From NCBI RefSeq assembly GCF_027579695.1, contig NC_083587.1:43442232-43506231 (forward strand): a stretch of 64,000 bases of DNA. Reading direction: 5' to 3'. A program made the position numbers and the translations under genes. This DNA is from Neoarius graeffei (Eukaryota; Chordata; Actinopteri; Siluriformes; Ariidae). This document shows positions 1 to 9,093 of the stretch, one piece after another. The notes beneath the pieces were generated by a model. The model worked only from the letters and a program-made list of their open reading frames with translations. It was not told the origin of the DNA and made no database searches. Position 1 is the stretch's first letter; each line of letters begins with the position of its first letter.

Positions 1-529
1 ATGCAATTAAAATAAACTGTGTTAGCTATGAGGAACCAGTCTGAACTGCCAAAGTGTCATAACAAACACATCGGACACTGATTCTGTGGACCTCTCATTA
101 CTAATTGGCAAGTCTCATCTTTTTAAAATGCAACAGAATGGCCAACTTGGTGGAAGTCAACTCTGGCTATATTCTCACAATTCGTTGCATATTTATTGGA
201 CAAGAAAAGCGCACATTCTCTCCCTAAAACATCGGAAATCTCCCTGTTCAATTCATCTCCCAATGACATCATTCAAAAAAATCATGCAAATTTTAACATG
301 GCCAACAGTGTACACTAGAAATGTTTAACCAGTCACTGTACTTAAATATGGCATACAAAATGGATCTGAAATAAATGTTTAAATATATGTATATGTGTAC
401 ATTTGTTACATTTTGGTAGTGCATGTACAAGTCACACATTTGCATATTTATTTGCAGAATTCAGGGCCAGAGAATTAGCTCTAGCTAGCTAATGTTACCA
501 GTGTGCAGATAGCTATAGCTAGTTAACGT
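1..529. other. AT-rich sequence with no recognised feature
   Basis: I see no gene in this stretch. It is AT-rich with short low-complexity runs. Around 478-530 the tetramer-like motif agctagct recurs several times. No splice-flanked exon or transposon terminus was recognised. Confidence 0.4.
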
Positions 530-534
530 TCCTG

Positions 535-705
535 GTAGTGTTGTAGTACTTGAGACCGGTCTTGGTCTCAAGACCACTTTTTGAAGGTATCGATCTTATT
601 TCGGAATCAACTGCATTTTTATTCGGTCTTGTCTTGGTCTCGGACATAAAGGACTCAGGATTTTATTTCAAGACTGGTCAAGACCACAACTGCAGGAATT
701 TCACT
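535..705. repeat. Short inverted-repeat (MITE-like) element
   Basis: The sequence starts with gttgtagtacttgagacc and ends with ggtcaagaccacaac, so its ends are roughly inverted copies. The words ggtcttggtctc recur inside. The layout resembles a short non-autonomous DNA transposon common in fish genomes. No target duplication was pinned down. Confidence 0.4.
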
Positions 706-1059
706 AAATTGCCTATGCATTCTCTGATTTATTTGTTTACATCATTAATGTGATTGAATGTAAAACTTCTTGCTTCAGATTCAACCAATAGCTTGACTGA
801 TTGCTAATTTGAAGTTTTCATTACTGTTAACAGCCATCATTTGGAACCCATTCTCATTTGGGTGATAACAGATAGCGCGATTATAAAATTTTTAACATTA
901 AGTCCGTTTAGTTGATGTTATAAACTGTTCATTGATGGAAACTTGAGTGCAAAACTGTTCATGACAACTGCAGTCCTAAAGTTAGCAAGTCAACTGTAGT
1001 CCTCAGCCATAAAAGCATTACTGTAGTGTCCAGAGCATCTTCCAAGTGTGACTTTTAAC

Positions 1060-1345
1060 TGTCCATATGGGGCCGTCCTTCACAGGAGCAATGTCATGAG
1101 ACTCCAGCCAGACACAGGGCATCAGGATGGATCAGGCAGGTCCGAGGAGCAGAGGTGGTCAGCATCTCAATCTCAGGATTGTAACTCAGAGGGACAGACA
1201 GGTTGTTGGGTATGCCCAATGTCACCTGATGAGTAAGAACAGTATACATTTTGCGCTGAGCGCAAGCAGGGACTCCAGCAAAACTAACTATGACAGCATA
1301 ACTAAAAGGGGAGAGCTAGAAGGTAACACAAGCATGAAGGCGCCC
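1060..1345 (+). repeat. Dispersed repeat, second copy in reverse at 18370-18510
   Basis: The segment around 1205-1325 (gggtatgcccaatgtcacct and following) is found reverse-complemented near 18400-18510 with scattered substitutions. It is therefore a dispersed repeat. The open frames that cross it are not conserved and I do not call a gene. Confidence 0.5.
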
Positions 1346-1544
1346 CGGGACATAAAGCAGCAGCCACTACACCATCAACAAACTCGAGTGAGCAAGTGAC
1401 TGAGGGACTGACAGCATCCATACATCCCAGTTTACCAAACACTCTATGCCTGAGGAACCTCCAGATCTACTCCTTTACTTAATAAAATTAACAAAAGGCT
1501 TGACTAAACATATGTTTTCAGCCTAGACTTAAATGCTGAGACTG

Positions 1545-2080
1545 TGTCGGAGTCTCAAACACTACTTGGAAGGCTGTTCCATAACTGTGGGGCTTTGTAA
1601 GAAAAGGCTCTGCCCCAATGTAGCCTTCACTATACGAGGTACCAACAGATAGCCTGCACCTTTTGATCTAAGTAGGCATGGTGGGTCATAAAAGACTAGA
1701 AGTGCACTCAGGTACTGTGGCGTGAGACCATTCAGTGCTTTAAAGGTCAATAGTAGTATTTTATAAACAATATGAAATTTGAGTGGGAGCCAGTGCAGTG
1801 TGGATAAGACAGGGGTGATGTGGTCATATCTTGCACAGTCATAATTTTTGTTTTGTTTTTTTAATTTATCTGTTTAACTGTACTTCTCTGTGTGCCTTTA
1901 AATTGCCCTTGGGGGACAAATAAAGTGCTTTGAATTGAATTGAATTCTAGCTCTCGTAAGGACTCTTGCTGCTGCATTTTGAACGAACTGGAGCTTGTTT
2001 ATGCACTAATTGGAACATCCAGACAGTAAGGCATTACAATAATCCAACCTAGAGGTAACAAAAGCATTCAGTCTAGTTTA
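1545..2080. repeat. Dispersed fish repeat, interrupted by a LINE 3' tail
   Basis: The stretch from about 1545 to 1840 continues at about 1955-2080 as one dispersed repeat of a type I associate with fish genomes. The piece at about 1850-1950 interrupts it. Assignment to a named family is not possible from sequence alone. Confidence 0.4.
1850..1952 (+). repeat. LINE-like 3' tail ending in ttgaa repeats
   Basis: This contains the phrase gccctttaaattgcccttgg in nearly that form, then an AATAAA signal and a short (ttgaa)n tail. That is the usual 3' end of an L2/CR1-type LINE. No coding part is attached. Confidence 0.45.
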
Positions 2081-2087
2081 ACTATTC

Positions 2088-2405
2088 GTCCATCCATCCA
2101 TTTTCTATAGCACTTATTCATCAGGGTCACAGGTGAAGTTGGAGCCAATCCCAGCTGACTTTGGGAGATAGGCGAGGTACACCCTAGGCAGGTCACCAGT
2201 TTATCACAGGGCTAACACAAAGCCGAATAACCATTTACATTCATGTATATGGGCAGTTTAGAGTAGCCAGTTGACCTAATCTGCATGTCTTTGGACTGTG
2301 GGAGGAAAGCTGAGCACCCAGAGGAAACCCACGACGCAGGCATAGGAAGAACATACAAACTCTGCACAAAGGCCCCAGGTGGACTCTACAGTCTTGCGGT
2401 GAGGC
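2088..2405 (-). repeat. Diverged tRNA-headed SINE copy
   Basis: Read on the minus strand, this resembles the better copies at 34801 and 50059: the head is near 2400, the central phrase catgtctttggactgtggg (plus-strand reading) is at 2283-2302, and a (ggat)n-type tail is near 2095. It is older and more diverged than the four full copies. Confidence 0.55.
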
Positions 2406-2412
2406 AACATTT

Positions 2413-3094
2413 GGCCCTTTTCCACTACCCTTTTTCAGCTCACTTCAGCTCGCTTCAGCTCACTTCAGCCCGACACGGCTCGCGTTTCGACTACCAAAAA
2501 ACAGCACGACTCGGCTCGCTTCAGCCCTGCTTAGCCCCTAAAACTCGCACCGTTTTGGAGTGGGGCTGAAGCGAGCCAAAGCGAGCCGAGTGAGTCTGGG
2601 GGCGTGAGCAGACACTCCCCTGTGCACTGATTGGTGAGGAGGAGTGTCCTCACATGCCCACACACGCCCCGCGAGCACGCTGGGATCTGTAAACACCACA
2701 AACCCGGAAGAAGAAGAATTACGAATTACGAGAATTTCTGAAGCCTTATGCGCCTTGCCTCATCTATACGCTCTTGCCAGTATCTGCTGGCGTTGTCGGT
2801 GACAACAAGCCACAGCACCAAGACCAGCAACACTAACGACACCATGCCTTCCATGTTTATTGTTTACTATTCGGGTCGTGAGACTACCGCTTAAAAGATC
2901 ACTGATGTCACTGTTTGCGCCGCTTAACGACATCACGTGACATCCACCCACTTTCGCTAACTCCACCCAATGTGTCCACCCACTTCCAGCCAGCACGGTT
3001 CAGCGTGGTTGTAGTCGAAATGCAACTCCAACAGCCCCGCTCAGCTCGACTCAGCACGGCACAGCTCAGCCGCGTTTGTAGTGGAAAAGCGGCA
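2413..3094. mobile_element. MITE with terminal inverted repeats
   Basis: The ends are ggcccttttccactac and gtagtggaaaagcggca, which are imperfect inverted copies. Each is flanked by TTT (2410-2412 and 3095-3097), a possible 3-bp target duplication. The interior near each end is rich in cagct/cgact words, also arranged in inverted fashion. There is no transposase. The family may be PIF/Harbinger-like, but this is uncertain. Open frames inside are by-products of the repeat. Confidence 0.6.
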
Positions 3095-3124
3095 TTTGTG
3101 AACCATTGCACCACCCCCCTAGTA

Positions 3125-3698
3125 GAACTAGATATGTAAATTAATGTACTCAGAAAAATATTTAAGCTTTAAACACTAATTTGTTTTTCAATTTTTCAAA
3201 ATTGTTTAACAAGAAAAAACACAAATATATTAATATATTATATTAATTGTATAATGGATACAAATAATTTTTCTTGTGTAAGTGACAAGTTATCATACTC
3301 CAAAAGTTACTAAATTATAAAGTATACAAGAGTTCTACAAAATTCCTGCACAAATGACACTTTAGTGCCACCCCAGCACATTAGATGGTTATAATAGTAA
3401 CAGCATCACTTGTTTGTGACATCAGAGAGGCTCAACGAGAAACGCAGGGCTCACAGATGAGTTCTATGCCCAAACCATTCTTCAGGTAAGAAGCACAAGC
3501 TGTGGTTGCAGTTGAAAGTGACACAAGGAAATTCTAGCACAGAGCCATATCCAAGCTGGATCGTTTGTGCAAGTTAAACTGGAACACCGGAATGGATTCA
3601 GGTTTATTTATACAATCTAAAACCAATTTTAGGACCAGTTATGGCCAGTTTCATTTGTTTGCATTGTTGTGGCAACGTAGGGATCTTGAGCAAAGAAA
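3125..3698. other. No recognised feature
   Basis: AT-rich sequence between the MITE and the LTR element. No exon, transposon terminus or RNA gene was recognised. Confidence 0.4.
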
Positions 3699-3703
3699 GT
3701 AAC

Positions 3704-4005
3704 TGTGGCAGCGGGGGGTGTGGTCAAGCGCCGGTCTGTGACAGGAGGGCAGAGTCAGGGAAGGTAAGTGGCAGAATCACGACACCTGAGAGCAATTAAC
3801 CTGTGTTGATGTGTCTTCCCAGTGACCGCGCCCTACTTAAGGAGGGAGAGCGAGAGCAGAGGGGCTCTCCCGAACCAGACGGCTGATGTGTGTGCGTGTG
3901 TATGAGATTGTTTAAATAAGCTGAAAAGCTGAATAAAAAGAGTTTTGTGAACTCAGTTCTGGCCTGCCGTCTTCTGTGCTCCGCCCATACATAGGAACTG
4001 CCACA
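3704..4005 (+). repeat. 5' LTR of the Gmr1-like element
   Basis: 302 bp, starting tgtggcagc and ending ctgccaca. An aataaa polyadenylation signal lies near 3933. It matches the 3' LTR along its length; the main length difference is a short duplication (ctgaaaagctgaata versus ctgaata). Confidence 0.93.
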
Positions 4006-4024
4006 GTGGTGCTGAAACCCGGGG
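4006..4024 (+). promoter_or_regulatory. Primer-binding site
   Basis: Directly after the LTR comes g followed by tggtgctgaaacccggg. The leading TGG complements a tRNA CCA end, as expected for minus-strand priming. I did not identify the tRNA. Confidence 0.6.
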
Positions 4025-4053
4025 ATCTGGAGCACAGAACGCTGAACCACCCC

Positions 4054-5050
4054 ATGGAGTTTTCCCCGTTCGCCGACCTGGTCCACGCCCTCGCCACGGC
4101 CCAGCAAAGCCAGCACCAGGTGCTCGTCACGCTCCGTAAGGAGCAGGAGCAGCGCTTCAAGGCCCTGGTGTTGGCCCAGCAAGAGGACCGACAGGCGTTC
4201 CGGCACCTCCTCGCGTCGGTGGGGACAATCGACGCTTCCATCGCGGGCCCGTCCCCCCTCACCCTGACAAAGATGGGCCTGCAGGATGACCCCGAGGCTT
4301 TCATCACGCTCTTTGAGCAAGTCGCGGAGACCTCGGGGTGGCCAATGGATCAGCGCGCGGCGCGCCTCCTCCCCCTGCTAACGGGGGAGGCGCAGCTGGC
4401 CGCGCTACAGCTCCCCGCCGACCGCCGGCTGGCCTACGCGGACCTTCGCCGGGCCATCCTCCAGCGTGTGGGGCGCACCGCCGAACAGCAGCACCAGCGC
4501 GTCTGCACTCTGCGCTTGGAGGAAGTCGGCCGCCCGTTCGCGTTTGGCCAGCAACTCCGGGATACCTGCTGGCGGTGGCTGAGGGCCAACAACCGTGACG
4601 CTGAGGAGATCGTCGATCAGGTGGTGCTGGAGCAGTTCATCGCGCGCTTGCCCACAGGAAGTGGGTCCAGTGCCACTGCCTGGCGTCGCTGGATCAGGCC
4701 ATCGAGCTGGCAGAGGACCATTTGGCGGCTGTTCCGGCGGCAGAACAGCAGACAGTCTCTTCTCTTCTCTTCTCTTCTCTCCTCTCCTCTCCTCTCTCTC
4801 TCTCTCCCCCTCCTTCTGTGTCCCGTCCTCGCCCCATTCCCCCACCGCGGATGCGGGGGCCGGCACCACCCCAGCCGGCCTGCTGCACCCGCAGTGCCCT
4901 CCCGTTTTGCCCTTCTGTGTCTGTCTCTCCCCCCCTCAGGTGAGTGAGCCCCAGAACACCGGTGCAGAGAGGAAGCCCGGGCCGGTTTGCTGGCGCTGCA
5001 GGGAACCGGGCCACCTCCAACAGCAGTGCACGGCAAGGGAGGTGGGCGCG
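4054..5050 (+). pseudogene. gag (capsid-nucleocapsid) of the Gmr1-like element, frameshifted
   Basis: The start at 4054 (protein begins MEFSPFADL) is chosen because the second element of this type at the right edge begins gag with a similar MEFTPVA. The N-terminal part is glutamine- and leucine-rich, followed by a capsid-like helical region. The frame then runs into a pyrimidine tract at about 4756-4810. The nucleocapsid zinc knuckle (C-x2-C-x4-H-x4-C) lies at about 4988-5029 but in a different frame, so the gene is broken near the tract. Gag would package the RNA of the element. Confidence 0.75.
4756..4812 (+). repeat. (tcttc/tcctc)n microsatellite inside gag
   Basis: An imperfect pyrimidine pentamer repeat sits between the capsid and nucleocapsid coding parts. 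It coincides with the change of reading frame, so slippage here probably caused one of the inactivating lesions. Confidence 0.8.
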
Positions 5051-6930
5051 GTGGTTTGGATCCCCGACGCACCAGAAGCCGCCCTCGATCGGGCCGGAGC
5101 ATATCGCATACTGGTGAGTATCCAAGGGGATACATATCAGGCGTTGGTGGATTCTGGTTGTAATCAGACCTCAATTCACCAAAGCCTGGTGCAACACGAG
5201 GCATTGGGGGGTGCACAGGGGGTGAAGGTATTGTGTGTGCACGGGGACGTTCACAGCTACCCTTTGGTGTCAGTCCACATTTTTTTCCGAGGGGAAAAAT
5301 TTATAGTGAAGGCGGCGGTTAATCCTCGCCTTACCCACTCTTTAATTTTGGGGACTTATTGGCCGGGATTTCGGGGTTTAATGACACGCTTAGTAGAGAG
5401 TGGGTCCTGCCATTTAACAGGGGGAGGTCCCGGTGTCGCTTTGGCGGGAGCAGCTGTCACAGAGCCGTCTACGTCATCTCCGCGTCAGAGTGAGGAGCCG
5501 CCGGCCCCTCCTCTCTCTATTGGGGAATCCCTCGCAGATTTCCCATTAGAGCAGTCGCGAGACAAAACTCTGCGACATGCATTTGACCAAGTGAGAGTAA
5601 TCGATGGTCAAACGCTCCAGCCGAACGCCACCCCGTCCTTCCCCTACTTCACGATTATGAAGGATAGGTTATACCGAGTGACGCAGGACACTCAAACTAA
5701 AGAGCGAGTCACGCAGCTTTTAATGTCAAAGAGCCGCCGGGAATTGGTATTCCAGGCGGCTCACTTTAATCCCATGGCTGGACACCTAGGGCAGGATAAG
5801 ACACTAGCCCGAATAATGGCCCAATTCTATTGGCCGGGGATTCACAGGGATGTCCGTAGGTGGTGTACAGCGTGCCGCGAGTGCCAGTTAGTGAATCCAG
5901 CGGCCATTCCAAAAGCGCCTTTGCGCCCTCTTCCATTAATCGAGACCCCGTTTGAAAGAGTTGGAATGGATCTCGTCGGGCCATTAGATCGGTCAGCACG
6001 AGGGTACCGCTTTATATTAGTTCTGGTGCAACGCGATACCCGGAAGCAGTGCCTCTGCGCAATATCTCAGCACGCAGTATTGCGGAGGCACTCTTCCACG
6101 TCATCTCCCAAGTTGGAATCCCGAAAGAGATTCTGACTGATCAAGGCACCACGTTTATGTCACGGACACTGCACGAACTGTATGGGTTATTGGGGATTAA
6201 GCCGATCCGCACCAGCGTGCATCACCCACAAACGGACGGTTTAGTGGAACGGTTCAATCGCACCCTTAAGAATATAATTAAAAAATTCGTAAGTAAGGAC
6301 GCACGTAATTGGGATAAGTGGCTCGAGCCCTTGCTGTTTTCAGTGTGAGAGGTCCCCCAAGCCTCCACGGGGTTCTCCCCGTTCGAATTATTATATGGGC
6401 GTAAGCTGCGCGGCATTCTAGATGTGCTGCGGGAAAATTGGGAGGAGGGACCTTCACAAAGCAAAAATGAAATTCAATATGCTATGGACCTGCGTGCAAA
6501 ACTCCACACCCTCACCCACCTAACCCAGGAGAATTTGCAGCAGGCCCAAGAACGGCAAGCCTGCCTGTACAACAAGGGTACGCGCCTTAGGGAGTTCACA
6601 CCGGGAGATAAGGTACTCGTACTGTTGCCCACGTCGAGCTCCAAATTGATCGCCAAGTGGCAAGGATCCTTTGAGGTCACACGGCGAGTCGGGGACGTCA
6701 GCTATGAGGTGAGGCGAATGGACAGGGGTGGGGCGCTACAGATTTACCACCTCAATCTGCTTAAACTTTGGAATGAGGAGGTCTCCATGGCGTTGGTGTC
6801 GGTGGTTCTGGAGAAGGCAGAGCTGGGGCCGGAGGTTCAAAAAGGGGCATTGGCATCACGTACCTCTCCGGTCCCCTGTGGAGACCACCTCTCCCCGACC
6901 CAACTCACGGAGGTCGCCCAGTTGCAGACC
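5050..6930 (+). pseudogene. Protease and integrase region of pol, with frameshift and stop
   Basis: The aspartic protease motif DSG is at about 5149-5157, within ALVDSGCNQ. The integrase follows. Its zinc-binding histidines and cysteines (HFNPMAGH, then C-x2-C in CTACREC) lie at about 5760-5890. The first catalytic Asp is in GMDLVGPL near 5967-5990, the second in LTDQG near 6137-6150, and the Glu in VERFNRTLK near 6245-6270. A C-terminal GPY/F-like segment (KWQGSFEV) is near 6655-6680. The frame shifts at about 6030-6060, and an in-frame TGA lies at 6346-6348. This region normally inserts the cDNA copy into the genome. It lies upstream of reverse transcriptase. Confidence 0.85.
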
Positions 6931-6936
6931 GAGTTT

Positions 6937-8270
6937 TAGGATGTGTTCTCGCCCCTGCCCGGTCGCACTAACCTCATAGAGTACCACATAGAGACGCCCC
7001 CGGGGGTGGTAGTGCGTAGCCGCCCTTACAGGCTACCCGAACACAAAAAAAAGGTGGTTCGGGAGAAATTTGAGACCATGCTCGAAATGGGCATCGTCGA
7101 GGAGTCCCACAGTGACTGGAGCAGCCCGGTGGTCTTGGTACCCAAGGCCGACGGGTTGGTCCGGTTCTGTGTAGACTATAGAAAAGTCAACGCGGTGTCT
7201 AAATTCAACGCGTACCCAATGCCTTGTATTGATGAGTTGCTCGATCGACTCGGCACGGCTCGCTTTTATTCGACACTGGATTTGACGAAGGGATATTGGC
7301 AGATCCCCTTGACTCCACTATCCCGAGAAAAAATGGCCTTTTCCACACCGTTTGGTTTACACCAATTCGTCACACTTCCGTTTGGGCTGTTTGGGGCACC
7401 CGCTACGTTTCAGCGGCTGATGGACAGGGTCCTCCGCCCCCACGCCACCTATGCAGCCGCCTACCTCGACGACATCATCATATATAGTAATGACTGGCCG
7501 AGGCACCTTGAACACCTAAGGGCCATCCTTAGGTTGCTGAGGCGAGCGGGTCTCACAGCCAACCCGAAGAAGTGTGCGATTGGGCGGGTGGAAGTACGGT
7601 ATCTGGGCTTCCACTTGGGCAACGGGCAGGTGTGTCCCCAAATTAACAAGACCGCAGCAATTGCAGCCTGCCCGAGGCCCAAGACCAAAAAGGGGGTGAG
7701 ACAGTTCCTGGGGCTGGCTGGCTGGCTATTATCGTAGGTTTATACCTAATTATTCGGACGTCACCAGCCCGCTGACTGATCTCACTAAAAAGGGGGCACC
7801 AGATCTGGTCCAGTGGACGGAGCAATGCCAGCGGGCTTTTTCTGAGGTAAAGGCTGCACTGTGTGGGGGGCCACTTTTACACTCCCCTGACTTTTCTTTC
7901 CCCTTTATGTTGCAGACCGATGCGTCGGACAGAGGGCTGGGGGCGGTTTTGTCCCAGGAGGTGGAGGGGGAGGACCGCCCTGTCCTGTACATCAGCAGGA
8001 AGCTGTCGGTGCGTGAGGGGCGCTACAGCACCATAGAGAAAGAGTGTCTGGCCATCAAGTGGGCGGTCCTCGCCCTCCGGTACTACCTGCTGGGGCGCCC
8101 TTTCACCCTCTGTTCGGACCACGCGCCCCTCCAGTGGCTCCACCGCATGACGGATGCCAACGCGCGGATCACCCGTTGGTATCTGGCACTCCAACCCTTT
8201 AATTTCAAGGTGGTCCACAGGCCGGGGGCACAGATGGTCGTGGCGGACTTCCTCTCCCATTGGGGGGGGG
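6937..8270 (+). pseudogene. Reverse transcriptase and RNase H region of pol, broken
   Basis: An in-frame TAG at 6937-6939 separates this part from integrase. Reverse transcriptase signatures include LVPKADG near 7137, FSTPFG near 7340 and the catalytic YLDDIIIYS at about 7459-7490. A short duplication (ggctggctggct, about 7717-7728) shifts the frame near 7730. RNase H follows in another frame from about 7907, with the Asp in QTDASD, the Glu in TIEKECLAIKWAV and the Asp in CSDHAPL. The product would copy the RNA of the element and degrade the template. Confidence 0.87.
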
Positions 8271-8323
8271 GGGTTCGGCTGCAGGCCGGACGGCCGCCCA
8301 GCCTGAGTCGGGCGGTGGGGGTA

Positions 8324-8614
8324 TGTGGCAGCGGGGGTGTGGTCAAGCACTGGTCTGTGACAGGAGGGTGGAGTCAGGGAAGGTAAGTGGCAGAATCACG
8401 ACACCTGAGAGCAATTAACCTGTGTTGGTGTGTCTTCCCAGTGACCGTGCCCTACTTAAGGAGGGAGAGCGAGAGCAGAGGGGCTCTCCCGAACCAGACG
8501 GCTGATGTGTGTGTGTGTGTGTGAGTGTTTAAATAAGCTGAATAAAAAGAGTTTTGTGAACTCAGTTCTGGCCTGCCGTCTTCTGTGCTCCGCCCATACA
8601 TAGGATCTGCCACA
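8324..8614 (+). repeat. 3' LTR of the Gmr1-like element
   Basis: 291 bp, starting tgtggcagc and ending ctgccaca, followed by the duplicated gtaac. A purine-rich tract (gggcggtggggg) just before it is the likely plus-strand primer. Confidence 0.93.
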
Positions 8615-8784
8615 GTAACTTTCTGTTGCACCCCTTCATTGTTGTGCCTAACTTGGGTCCAGATATTAATGACAATAGCAACTAATTACAGCATTCTGAT
8701 AAACAGTGTTGTTAAATTATATTCTTATTAATAAGGAGACATCATGAGTGGACATATGACCTGTGTTTTTTAATGTATATCATC

Positions 8785-8790
8785 TTTATT
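8785..8790 (-). terminator. Polyadenylation signal of the Ig-receptor gene
   Basis: TTTATT on the plus strand reads AATAAA on the minus strand, about 60 bases after the receptor stop codon. It is the nearest canonical signal. Confidence 0.5.
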
Positions 8791-8851
8791 TTATAATTCT
8801 GGCTAGAGACTTCAGTTAATAATAAAATTTAAGGCACTTCAAACATGTCCT

Positions 8852-9093
8852 TTAAATTATATTATTACTAGACATTAGAACGACTGGGAGACAGTGAGGA
8901 AAAATGTTCAAACCTTCATGCATGCTTTTCTTTTTCCTGAAATAGATGTATACTCCAACCAGCATGGCCACAAAGAGGAAAACAAAGGTTGCTGAGGTTA
9001 TCATGCTCACTGTGGCATTAGAACTGAGGTCTGTACCATTGCTGCCATTTGTTTGCTCCTGTGGGTCTTGTGTTGGATGTGAATCACCATCAG
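8852..9093 (-). CDS. Ig-receptor exon 6: stalk, transmembrane helix and tail
   Basis: The acceptor is atacttgcag|. The stalk (about 30 residues) carries possible N-glycosylation sites (NGS, NGT, NAT). A helix of about 22 residues ([20 protein letters not shown]) is followed by RKKK and a tail of about 25 residues ending at the TGA/TAA-type stop at 8852. A possible donor (gaag|gttt) just after the basic stretch would allow a different tail by splicing onward. I saw no downstream exon. Confidence 0.7.

Larger units (their letters stand above)
3704..8614 (+). mobile_element. Gmr1-like Ty3/gypsy LTR retrotransposon, complete but inactivated
   Basis: A 4.9-kb element flanked by the 5-bp duplication gtaac (3699-3703 and 8615-8619). 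Both LTRs start TG and end CA. Between them, in order, lie gag with a CCHC zinc knuckle, aspartic protease, integrase, reverse transcriptase and RNase H. Integrase precedes reverse transcriptase, which is the copia-like order known for the Gmr1 group of Ty3/gypsy elements in deuterostomes. The LTRs differ at only about ten positions plus a few indels, so the insertion is fairly recent. The coding region carries frameshifts and in-frame stops, so this copy should not be autonomous. Confidence 0.92.

Noticed and set aside
3796-4320. 174-codon minus-strand frame
   Set aside because: It lies antisense to the LTR and gag of the Gmr1-like element and has no motif.
4617-5216. 199-codon minus-strand frame rich in arginine
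   Set aside because: Antisense to gag and the pyrimidine microsatellite; composition reflects GC content.
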